A DNA stretch of 64,000 bases from Sporomusa acidovorans (lineage in GTDB: Bacteria; Bacillota; Negativicutes; Sporomusales; Sporomusaceae), in assembly GCF_900101845.1 (NCBI RefSeq), contig NZ_FNAM01000020.1, positions 37,976-101,975 on the forward strand, given 5' to 3'. Made by a program: the position numbers and the translations under genes. How positions within the stretch are numbered: position 1 is the stretch's first letter; each line of letters starts with the position of its first letter. The notes below the pieces were generated by a model. The model was not told the origin of the DNA and did no database searches. It was given only the letters and a program-made list of their open reading frames with translations. This document shows positions 27,956 through 36,263 of the stretch, piece after piece.

Positions 27956-28343
27956 TTTTTCCATGGAATTTTTAAAACTGTACTCCATCTTACATAGACA
28001 TTTTGTTTAATTATAATAAATGGTAATTACAATGTCAATATTAGTATGTACTCCCTTATCGGGCAAAATATGTTCTTGAAAAATTACACATTATTTCCAC
28101 TTTGTTGCCATTTCAGCCAAAAGCGATCTCGTTTCGGCGTAATATTCTTGCCCTTCAGAATAATCAGTTGACGCCATGCTCAATCAGTTTCTATAATAGG
28201 CTTAAGTTACCTCAACAGTTTAGATGCGCTACCCCTATATACACGAAAGGAGGATATTATTAACTAAATGTAGAAATTGATTCTTCTTAAATAATTTTCA
28301 TTCAATGGTTTCTGTATTCTCTATACTATAGCAAGGAGTGTGA
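27956..28343. other. Divergent intergenic region between valS leader and fdhF1
   Basis: AT-rich gap holding the divergent promoters of valS (minus) and the formate dehydrogenase (plus). It contains TTGAAAAATTACACA (about 28076-28090), weakly like the Rex-type boxes elsewhere in the window, and a strong but orphan ribosome-binding-like GAAAGGAGG (28247-28255) with no usable reading frame after it. No promoter could be assigned. Confidence 0.4.
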
Positions 28344-31034
28344 TTGCAGTTAATGGTCAAACTAACAATTGACGGCCAGGTCATTGGCGCCGCTAAAGGA
28401 AGCACTCTATTAGAGGCTGCCCGGCAAGCAGGTATAACGATTCCTACTTTGTGCCATCTGGCTGATTTAACCCCGGAAGGTGCTTGCCGGGTCTGTGTTG
28501 TAGAAGTAGAGGGAGCCAGAGGGCTTGTTACCGCCTGTACCTATCCTGTCTCCGAAGGCCTAGTAGTACGGACGAACACGGCGGCAATCCGGGAAGCACG
28601 TAAAAGTGTAGTTGAACTTATTTTAGCCAACCACCCGCAAGATTGTTTATCCTGTCAACGCAGCCTGGATTGCGAGTTGCAGTCGCTGGCCAATCAACTG
28701 GGCGTCCGGGAAATTCGCTTTAACGGTGAACGCCGTAAATATGCCATTGATGACAGCAACCCCTTTATTATTCGCGATAATAATAAATGTATTTTATGCG
28801 GGCGCTGCGTCCGGGTCTGCCGGGAAATCCAATGTTGTGACACGCTTGAATGGACAAACCGGGGTTTTGATACCAAAGTAGCACCGGCTTATGACGTACC
28901 GCTTGTCGATTCAGCCAGTTGTGTGTTTTGCGGAACTTGTGTATCTGCCTGCCCGGTAGGTGCCCTTACTGAAAAACCAATGCACCAAGCAGGTTTACCG
29001 GATAAGAAAGTCAAAACAACATGCCCATTCTGCGGCGTAGGCTGCAATTTTGATCTAAATGTCAAAGATGATAAGGTTATCGGTGTTACCTCCAATGTAA
29101 ACAGTCCGGTTAACGGCCGCCTAACCTGCGTAAAAGGCCGTTTCGGCATTGACTATATTCATAGTCCTGAGCGCCTGACCACGCCGTTAATTAAGAAAAA
29201 CGGCAAATTTGTGGAGGCGAGCTGGGATGAAGCACTTGATTTAGTTGCTACAAGGTTTAATGAAATAAAATCCGTCCATGGCGGCGATGCGCTGGCAGCG
29301 CTTAGCTCTGCCCGCTGTGTCAATGAAGATAACTATCTTATGCAAAAATTCATGCGCGCAGTGATTGGCACTAATAACGTTGATCACTGCGCACGTACCT
29401 GACACGCCCCCACTGTGGCCGGTCTGGCCACTTCATTCGGCTCAGGTGCCATGACAAATTCCATCAACGAAATACCCCACAGCAAAGTCTTGTTTGTTGT
29501 CGGCGCCAATCCAACAGAAGCGCATCCTGTCATCGGCGCGAAGATGCGCCAGGCGCTCCGTAACGGTGCTACGCTGATTGTTGCTGATCCCCGCAAAACG
29601 GAACTGGCTGGCAAATCCCATGTCTGGCTGCGCCTGAAACCAGGCACTGATATTGCTTTAATCAATGGGTTAATGCATATTATCATTCAATCCGGCTGGC
29701 ATGACAAAACCTTTATTGAATCCTGCACCCACGGATTTGACCAGGTTGCCGAAACCGTAGAAAAGTATACGCCGGAGTATGTGGAGCACATTACCGGTGT
29801 TCCCAAACATTTGTTGTTCGCAGCGGCGAAGATCTACGGCACTGCCGAACGGGCCCAGATTTTTTATACGTTAGGAATTACCGAACACGTTTGCGGCACA
29901 GACAATGTTATGAGTTTAGCCAACCTTACTCTATTAACAGGCAATATCGGCAAACCCTATACCGGCCTAAATCCGCTCCGCGGTCAAAATAACGTTCAGG
30001 GTGCCTGCGACATGGGCGCTTTGCCCAATGTCTATCCGGGCTACCAAAAGGTTGATTTTCCCATGGTTCAGGAGAAGTTTGAAAAAGCTTGGGGAGTTAC
30101 GTTATCCGCTAAAGTTGGTCTCATGATTCCTGACATGTTCGACAAGGCTATCAGTGGCGAATTAAAGGCCATGTATATTATGGGTGAAGACCCTGTTTTA
30201 ACAGACGGCGATGCCAATCATGTCCGCAAAGCGCTCAACCATTTGGATTTTCTGGTTGTCCAGAATCTCTTTCTCACCGAAACGGCGAAATTAGCCGATG
30301 TCGTATTGCCGGGAGCATCCTTTGCCGAAAAAGACGGTACCTTTACCAATACGGAGCGCCGTATCCAAAGGGTTCGCCAGGCCATCAGCCCGATTGGCAA
30401 CAGCCGCGCCGACTGGCGTATCCTGACAGATTTATCCAGCCGCATGGGCTATCTGATGTCTTATAATCATCCGAGCGAAATCATGGACGAGATGGCTTCG
30501 CTTAGCCCGATCTATGCGGGTGTCTCCTTTGATCGCCTGGAAGAAGCGGGCCTGCAATGGCCGGTTCCGGACAAAACTCACCCCGGCACTCCGTATCTTC
30601 ATGACAAAGGCAAGTTTACCTGCGGTATCGCCAGGTTTAAAGCCATTGACCACCAGCCTCCCGGCGAAGAACCGGATGCTGCTTATCCGTTCCTGCTGAG
30701 TACCGGCCGTATTCTCTACCACTATAACATCACTACCCCCGGCTACTCCAAAACACTGACCGACTTCCGTTCCGAAGAACAGGCCATGATTCATCCGGAA
30801 GATGCCAAGCGCCTAAAAATTCAGGACCAGGATAGTATTCGTGTTTCCTCGCGGCGCGGCCAAGTGCAAACGAAAGCCTGGGTTACAGACCGTGTCCCGC
30901 CGGGAGTTATCTGGATGTCCTTCCACTATCTTGCAACCCCGACAAATGAACTTACCAGCAGCAATGCAGATAAAACAACCAAAACCTACGAATATAAAGT
31001 ATGTGCGGTTAACGTCGAAAAACTAAATGGCTGA
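28344..31034 (+). CDS. fdhA: Selenocysteine formate dehydrogenase with NuoG-like N-terminus
   Basis: 896-aa protein read through one in-frame TGA (29400-29402, Sec353). Domains: 2Fe-2S (Cys about 37, 48, 51), His-Cys cluster (NHPQDCLSCQ), two 4Fe-4S (CILCGRCVRVC, CVFCGTCVSACP), then the molybdopterin oxidoreductase part with CPFCGVGC (about 229) and a C-terminal dinucleotide-binding domain. The NNVDHCART-Sec-HAP context matches Sec formate dehydrogenases, and a bSECIS-type hairpin follows. This NuoG-fused form usually works with NuoF/NuoE-like subunits as an NAD(P)- or ferredoxin-linked enzyme; none is adjacent, so a partner elsewhere (for example a hyd subunit) is inferred. Start: TTG at 28344 (AAGGAG, 5 nt) or ATG at 28353. 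Confidence 0.93.
29400..29431 (+). promoter_or_regulatory. Sec UGA codon and bacterial SECIS hairpin (fdhA)
   Basis: TGA at 29400-29402, followed after 12 nt by GTGGCC (29415-29420), loop GGTCT, GGCCAC (29426-29431): a perfect 6-bp stem whose GGUCU apical loop matches that of E. coli fdhF, bound by SelB. It directs selenocysteine insertion. Confidence 0.92.
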
Positions 31035-31045
31035 TTAACAAACAA

Positions 31046-31087
31046 ACATCTGTGGCCTTTACTAAAAGTGCCACAGATGTTTTCTTA
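31046..31087 (+). terminator. Bidirectional terminator between fdhA and the HDCR operon
   Basis: ACATCTGTGGC (31046-31056), 13-nt loop, GCCACAGATGT (31070-31080), 11-bp perfect stem, then TTTTCTTA on the plus strand. On the minus strand it is followed by TTGTTTG, so it can also end the HDCR operon transcript. Confidence 0.9.
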
Positions 31088-31090
31088 GTT

Positions 31091-31188
31091 AAACAGAGTT
31101 TATAACAGAATTCTGTTGACATAAGTGCAACCAGCGATTAGCGCTTTCGCCAAAGGCTCAGCGTTAGCCGGGTTTTCTAATACCTGGA
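31091..31188. repeat. Repeat element A next to the HDCR operon end
   Basis: About 98 bp similar (roughly two-thirds to 70% by eye) to 36161-36252, in the same orientation. It contains an 8-bp hairpin, ACAGAGTT-TATAACAG-AATTCTGT (31093-31116), then GACATAAGT, a variable block, TTTCGCCAAAGGCTCAGCG and GCCGGGTTTTCT. It lies between the last HDCR gene and the terminator, 14 bp after that gene's stop. Confidence 0.6.
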
Positions 31189-31202
31189 GATGTAATCGTT
31201 TT

Positions 31203-31709
31203 TTAAGCGTTCCGTACGGCATTGACCCGTTTTTCTTTTACACTGCTAGCAATTGATTCCGGCAGCATAATCTTCAAGGCCTTAGTCGGACATTTTTGCA
31301 CACATTGTGGCCCGTCAGGTATTTCGGCACACAAATCACATTTATAAGCCGTTTTTTGAGGAGCGTTTTCGGCTGTACGCGTCAAATAAACAGCCCCTAT
31401 CGGACAAGCCAGCAAACAGTTTTTGCAGCCGACACATTTCTCGGCAAGCACATAAATTGCCTGCCCTCGATGCACAATGGCCTTCTCGGGACAAGCCTCC
31501 GCACAGGGGGCGTCTTCACATTGGCGGCATTGAATAGGGACGCTGATATCTTCTGTTTTAACTACCGACAATCGCGGTAAGAACGGCACGCTCTTAATTT
31601 CTTCGGTGCCAAGCTGCTTTTTGGTATGCGCTAACACACACGCAAGCTCACACGTGCGGCAGCCTATACATAAGTCAGGGTTGCCGATAACAAAAGCTGT
31701 GTCCAGCAT
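31203..31709 (-). CDS. hycB: HDCR iron-sulfur subunit HycB-like (second copy)
   Basis: 168-aa polyferredoxin of the HycB/CooF/HydN family with four 4Fe-4S motifs: CIGCRTCELAC (about 14-24), CRQCEDAPCAEAC (about 61), CVGCKNCLLAC (about 92) and CDLCAEIPDGPQCVQKCP (about 124). It carries electrons between the formate dehydrogenase and the hydrogenase modules of HDCR; in HDCR filaments, HycB-like proteins form the conducting core. It is the last gene of the operon, 3 nt after hydA2. Assignment as the HycB3 type is inferred from position. Confidence 0.88.
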   Translation of the reverse strand: MLDTAFVIGNPDLCIGCRTCELACVLAHTKKQLGTEEIKSVPFLPRLSVVKTEDISVPIQCRQCEDAPCAEACPEKAIVHRGQAIYVLAEKCVGCKNCLLACPIGAVYLTRTAENAPQKTAYKCDLCAEIPDGPQCVQKCPTKALKIMLPESIASSVKEKRVNAVRNA

Positions 31710-31712
31710 GCT

Positions 31713-33092
31713 CTATCCCCTCCTTACGTAATGTGTGTGTAATAATTCATGCGATTTATGCCCCAGCGGTTTACCCAGAAAGTCCTTATAAAGTTTAGCC
31801 ACCTCAGGATTCTCATGCGATTTTCTCAGCGGCAACTCTTCATCATGTTTATACATAGAATCCATGCGTTTGGCATAAACGTCTGTACGTTCGGTCTCTA
31901 ACAGCACTTTCGGCTGACCGCCGCCGCTAATACACCCCTGCGGACAAGCCATAACCTCAACAAACTGGAAATCGGCGGTACCATTTTTTATTTGTTCAAG
32001 AACAGGCTCAACATTGGCCAAACCGGCAACAACGACTGTCTTAATCGTTAAATCGCCTACCTGAATAGTAGCCCGTTTTACTCCCTGGCTGTGGCGAACC
32101 TCCAGGATGTTGACATCATCTATGGGTTTACCGGTAATCAGTTCATAGCCAGTACGCAGTGCAGCTTCCATAACCCCGCCGGTAACGCCGAAGATATGCC
32201 CGGCACCGGTATAGTTTCCCAGTACGGAATCCGGTTTGCCAGCCTCAAGGTGTTTAAAATCAATGCCGGCATACTTAATTAAATTAGCTAATTCTCTGGT
32301 AGTCAGAACAAGATCGACATCCTGAAACCCGCTTGCTTTCATTTCCGGACGGGCAGCTTCAAATTTTTTGGCGGTACAGGGCATAACCGACACACTGACT
32401 ATTTTCTTGGGATCTATCTTATCTACCTGAGCGCCGTATGTCTTGAACAACGCACCCGCCATCTGCTGGGGAGATTTACAACTGGACAGGTTTGCCTGCA
32501 AATCGTAATGCTCTTGCTCAACATATTTTACCCAAGCCGGACAACAGGAAGTAAACATCGGCAAAACACCATTTTCCTGTATCCGCTTAATAAGCTCACT
32601 GCCTTCTTCCATAATGGTCAGATCGGCTGTGAAATTGGTATCATAAACCTTGTCAAAACCTAATTTTCGCAAGGCGGTAATCATTTTGCCGGCCACCAGT
32701 TCACCGGATTCCATACCAAAGTCTTCTGCCAGGCCAACCCGGACAGCCGGAGCACATTGCACCATTGTCACTACATCAGGATCATTAAGCGCTTGCCATA
32801 CTTGCTGCACGTGCCCCATATTATGTGCGGCAAACAATGGCTCTTTCACATTGTCTAGCAGACCGCGCTCCTGCATCTTAATTTCCCGGGGCTTAGTGGT
32901 CTCCGATTTATATTCCTGATAGGCACTGCAAATCTGCACACACTGGCCGCAGAAGCAGCATTTATCATAATTGATATCTACCGGCATTCCTTCCGGTCCG
33001 CCAATCGCGCCGACAGGGCATACATTCGTACATCGCTGGCAGCCGGTGCATAATTCCTGATCAATTTCAATTGTATATTGCATAGTACTCAC
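31713..33092 (-). CDS. hydA2: HDCR [FeFe] hydrogenase subunit HydA2
   Basis: 459-aa monomeric-type [FeFe] hydrogenase. An N-terminal 2[4Fe-4S] ferredoxin (CTGCQRCTNVCP about 15; CCFCGQCVQIC about 46) precedes a complete H-cluster domain: FTSCCPAW (about 180), VMPCTAKK (about 235) and MACPQGCISGGGQ (about 385). The C-terminal segment ends [12 protein letters not shown]. Unlike the two NuoG-like HydA proteins here it keeps TSCCP and has no 2Fe-2S or His-Cys domain. With fdhF and two hycB genes beside it, the locus matches the hydrogen-dependent CO2 reductase of Acetobacterium woodii and Thermoanaerobacter kivui (H2 + CO2 to formate). Confidence 0.92.
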   Translation of the reverse strand: MSTMQYTIEIDQELCTGCQRCTNVCPVGAIGGPEGMPVDINYDKCCFCGQCVQICSAYQEYKSETTKPREIKMQERGLLDNVKEPLFAAHNMGHVQQVWQALNDPDVVTMVQCAPAVRVGLAEDFGMESGELVAGKMITALRKLGFDKVYDTNFTADLTIMEEGSELIKRIQENGVLPMFTSCCPAWVKYVEQEHYDLQANLSSCKSPQQMAGALFKTYGAQVDKIDPKKIVSVSVMPCTAKKFEAARPEMKASGFQDVDLVLTTRELANLIKYAGIDFKHLEAGKPDSVLGNYTGAGHIFGVTGGVMEAALRTGYELITGKPIDDVNILEVRHSQGVKRATIQVGDLTIKTVVVAGLANVEPVLEQIKNGTADFQFVEVMACPQGCISGGGQPKVLLETERTDVYAKRMDSMYKHDEELPLRKSHENPEVAKLYKDFLGKPLGHKSHELLHTHYVRRG

Positions 33093-33095
33093 CTC

Positions 33096-33641
33096 CTATT
33101 TTTTAAACATGCCGACAATTGTCGCGACAGCTTTTTTATTCTTTTCTTTTTTTTCCTTATGCGGCTCTACCAGCCGCAATGCTTTTTCCGGACAAACTTC
33201 GACGCAGATAGGACCTTTTTCACGGGTATGGCAAAGATCACATTTATTACCATATAATAGCGGTTTGCCTAAATTCTCCTGCATGACCTCTTGTCCGTTT
33301 ATGAAACGGGGTACGAGTTCCACGGCGCCAAACGGGCAGGCCACCAGGCAGTCTTTGCAGCCTTTGCATTTTTCTGTCTGAATTAAGACTTTATCGCCTT
33401 CAAAATAAATTGCTTTTTGCAGGCACGCCTGCGCACAAGGTGCATCCTCGCAATGATGGCACTGCACCGGCATAGTCACCTCATCCACGCGGGTGACAAA
33501 CAACTTGGGAAATACAGGGGTGTCAATGTTGCCTGCCGTAATCCCCTCAACATTATGGGATACATGGCAAGCGATTTCACAGGCCTTACAGCCTATGCAT
33601 TTCTCCCCGTCCCCAACAACAAACGGGCTCAACTTTTCCAT
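33096..33641 (-). CDS. hycB: HDCR iron-sulfur subunit HycB-like (first copy)
   Basis: 181-aa polyferredoxin with four cluster motifs: CIGCKACEIACHVSH (about 17), CHHCEDAPCAQAC (about 61), CKGCKDCLVACP (about 92) and CDLCHTREKGPICVEVCP (about 136). The C-terminus is lysine-rich (EKKEKNKKAV) and longer than that of the second copy. It sits between fdhF and hydA2 with short gaps, as in HDCR operons. Likely the direct electron carrier of the formate dehydrogenase. Confidence 0.88.
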   Translation of the reverse strand: MEKLSPFVVGDGEKCIGCKACEIACHVSHNVEGITAGNIDTPVFPKLFVTRVDEVTMPVQCHHCEDAPCAQACLQKAIYFEGDKVLIQTEKCKGCKDCLVACPFGAVELVPRFINGQEVMQENLGKPLLYGNKCDLCHTREKGPICVEVCPEKALRLVEPHKEKKEKNKKAVATIVGMFKK

Positions 33642-33664
33642 ATTTACCTCCTTAGCAATAAGTT

Positions 33665-35809
33665 TTACTCCGCAACAACAGCACCCAATTTACGTTTAAG
33701 GTCGTTATAGGCGGCAGTAAGCTCCTCTTCGGCCTTTTTCTGATCTTGGATAGCTTCCACTTTGACTGCACAATACTTATATTCAGGAGTTTTGGAGATG
33801 GGATCGACAACATGAATGGTCAGTTCATTGCACGCTCCTATCCACCACTGATACGTCATATATACAACACCGGCGCGTACCCGGTCTGTCACCAAGGCTC
33901 TGGTAACAACCGAGCCACGGCGGGACGTCACACGTACCAGTTCTTCTTCCTCAATACCAAGTTTTTCGGCATCGTCAGGATGAATTTGGAGATAGCCCGG
34001 CTCATCGGCTAGCTTGGCGAGTCCCCAGCAGTTGCCGGTCATCGTGCGCGCGGAATAATGTCCAACTTCGCGCACGGTGGATAGAACCAGCGGATATTCC
34101 GCATCAGGCTTCTCAACCGGCGGTCGCCATTCAGTGGCAAAGAAATTGCCTTTCTTGCTAGGAGTTTGGAATACATTGCCTTTGAACAAATAAGGTGTGC
34201 CTGTATCCTCTGCTGTTCGGCACGGCCACTGGATACTGCTCAACCGTTCAAGTTTTTCATAGGTTGCCCCGGCAAAGCTGGGAGTCAAACTAATCATTTC
34301 ATTCCAAATTTCCTCGGTATTTTTATAGTTCATTTCATATCCGAGACGTTTTGCTAATTCGCCAATAATTACCCAGTCGTCCTTAACGTCGCCTTTAGCT
34401 TCTACCGCTTTACGGAAGCGCTGGAACCGGCGGTCCGCACCGCTAAATACTCCGCCATGTTCCCCCCAGGCGGTCGCCGGTAGAATGACATCGGCATGCA
34501 AAGCCGTTTTGTTCATGAAAATGTCCTGCAGGACGACTAACTCTAACTCGTCCAAGGCCTTTCTCACGCCGGCGGCATCCGGGTCGCTCTGGACAGGATC
34601 TTCGCCAATAATATAAAAAGCTTTTAACTTTCCTTCTTCCACACAGTGGGGAACATCAGTGAGTGCATACCCCACTTTATCCGGTAAACTCTTCACACCC
34701 CAGGCCTTGGCAAATTTTTCGCGATTTGCCGGATCGGTAACCGACTGGTAACCGGGGAACACATTCGGCAGTGCTCCCATATCACAGGCACCCTGCACGT
34801 TGTTTTGTCCGCGCACAGGCCCAATGCCTGAACTGGGTTTGGCAATTTGTCCGGTTAACAGGCACAAACTGCCCAATCCTTTAACCACGTCAACGGCTTG
34901 GTTGTACTGGCATACACCCATACCATAGAGGATAAATGATCTTGCCGATTTGGCGTAAATTTCCACGGCTTGTTCCACAAGTTTGGGATCAAGGCCTGTA
35001 ATCTGCTGTGCATACTCTGGCGTATATTTAGCCACAGTTTTTCTGTATTCTGCAAAGCCTGCCGTATACTTTTCTATATATTCTTTATTTTCCCAGCCTT
35101 TTGCCAGAATTACATTAGCAAAACTATTAACCGCCGCCATGTTGGAACCATTCTTTATCGGCAGCCAGATATCGGCAATTCTGGCGGATTCCGTTTTCCG
35201 GGGATCGATAACAATAATCTTGGCCCCTTTTTCTTTGGCTTTTACAATCCGCCGGGCCACCAGCGGGTGAGCGTCTGCTCCGTTATAGCCAAAAATAAAC
35301 AAACAAGTGGCATCTTCAATTTCCGGAATGGAATTTGTCATCGCTCCGCTACCAAATGATGCAGCCAGACCGGCTACAGAGGGAGCGTGTCAAACACGGG
35401 CGCAATGGTCGACATTATTGGTGCCGATCACCGCGCGCATAAATTTTTGCATCAGATAATTAGGTTCGTTACCCATCCCCCGGGCCGATCCGGAACCCAT
35501 AATTGCATCAGGCCCATATTTCTCTTTAATCGCCTTTAGTTTAGCAGCTACAAAATCCAGTGCTTCATCCCAGCTAACTTCCTGAAATTCATCACTCCGA
35601 TTGTACCTGAGCAACGGCTTGGTCAGACGTTTGCTCGCAATTTTAGTGTCGTTTAGAAAATCCCAGCCATAGTGACCCTTCAAGCAGAGTTCACCTTCAT
35701 TAATGTGTCCGTTTGCTGGCTCAGCACCGACTACTGTGTCGTTTTCCACCAGTAAATACATCTGGCAGCCAGCGCCGCAATACGGACATACTGTCAGAAC
35801 TTTTTCCAA
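33665..35809 (-). CDS. fdhF: HDCR selenocysteine formate dehydrogenase FdhF
   Basis: 714-aa molybdopterin formate dehydrogenase read through an in-frame TGA at 35390-35392, placing Sec at residue 140, the position known for E. coli FdhF (715 aa). It has the 4Fe-4S motif CPYCGAGC (about 8-15) with its fourth Cys in LCLKGHYGWDF, then NNVDHCARV-Sec-HAPSVAGLA, MGALPNVFPGYQ and the C-terminal MPT-binding domain (LVRVTSRRGSV). A TTG start at 35809 is chosen: GGGGGGAG lies just upstream and it matches the E. coli N-terminus. It reduces CO2 to formate with electrons from HydA2 through the HycB proteins. Confidence 0.94.
35361..35392 (-). promoter_or_regulatory. Sec UGA codon and bSECIS hairpin (HDCR fdhF)
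   Basis: Minus-strand TGA (35392-35390), then GTAGCC, loop GGTCT, GGCTGC (35377-35361): a 6-bp stem with one G-U and the same GGUCU loop at the same distance as in fdhA. Confidence 0.92.
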
Positions 35810-36125
35810 AGTTCTCCCCCCCAACTAGAATTTTTAGCACTTGAGTAGGCTTTTCCTGCAATTCAGTCTAAAATTATTGCTTTTGGGATCGAAATATTAA
35901 TCTTTTGGTTTTATTCCATCTTTTTGAAAAAACTCCTGCACGATTTTGAAAAAATTTTCACAAAGTTTTTTCTAGTCACACTATTATTTACCAAATTGCT
36001 GCCCGTGTCCGCTTGGTTACTGATAATCCAACATAATAATCGTCGATCCAAAAAGCTTTCCCCAATGATTGTTTTCTGCGAAAAACTGCTTTCCGGAAAG
36101 AATATGACAAGCTTACTAAAAGAGA
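35810..36125. other. Intergenic control region of the HDCR operon
   Basis: AT-rich region between fdhF and the terminator of the upstream operon. It contains the Rex-like box at 35944-35963. An 87-codon plus-strand frame here (35924-36187) overlaps the box, the terminator and the repeat and matches nothing I recognise; I do not call it a gene. Confidence 0.5.
35944..35963. promoter_or_regulatory. Rex-like box upstream of the HDCR operon
   Basis: TTTTGAAAAAATTTTCACAA is a near-palindrome (complement TTGTGAAAATTTTTTCAAAA) about 135 bp upstream of fdhF. An almost identical sequence lies upstream of acsA (63148-63167). It fits the Rex operator form TTGTGAAA-n-TTTCACAA with one weaker half. Confidence 0.55.
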
Positions 36126-36152
36126 AAAACGACTGTCTATCTCAGCCGTTTT
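36121..36152 (-). terminator. Terminator after moeA operon
   Basis: Minus strand AAAACGGCTG, 7-nt loop, CAGTCGTTTT (10 bp with one G-U), followed by TCTCTTTT. The stem arms themselves end in A4/U4 runs, so it may act in both directions. Confidence 0.75.
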
Positions 36153-36160
36153 TATTAAGC

Positions 36161-36252
36161 AACAGAATGTATAACTTCATTCTGTAGACATAAGTATAGT
36201 CTTGGTTAACGTTTTCGTCAATGGATCAGTGTAGCCAGTTTTCTGGTATGAC
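36161..36252. repeat. Repeat element B after moeA
   Basis: Counterpart of element A (31091-31188), in the same orientation. The hairpin ACAGAATG-TATAACTT-CATTCTGT (36162-36185) keeps pairing although stem bases differ from A, and the loop start TATAAC and the following GACATAAGT are identical. It lies 11 bp after the moeA stop and before a terminator, exactly as A does after hycB. Confidence 0.6.
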
Positions 36253-36263
36253 AAATTTTCTAT

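Noticed and set aside
28247..28277. Strong GAAAGGAGG site followed by ATGTAG upstream of fdhA, suggesting a start-stop leader peptide
   Set aside because: The spacing to the ATG is too long and there is no codon between start and stop; probably chance or a remnant.
29400..29402. TGA in fdhA read as a frameshift or pseudogene stop
   Set aside because: The context, the SECIS hairpin and the intact downstream frame show a selenocysteine codon.
31046..31190. CRISPR or phage attachment explanation for the repeats next to HDCR
   Set aside because: Only two diverged copies 5 kb apart, with no spacers, cas genes, integrase or tRNA nearby.
35924..36187. Plus-strand 87-codon open frame between fdhF and moeA
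   Set aside because: It overlaps the Rex-like box, a terminator and repeat B, has low-complexity content and no family resemblance.
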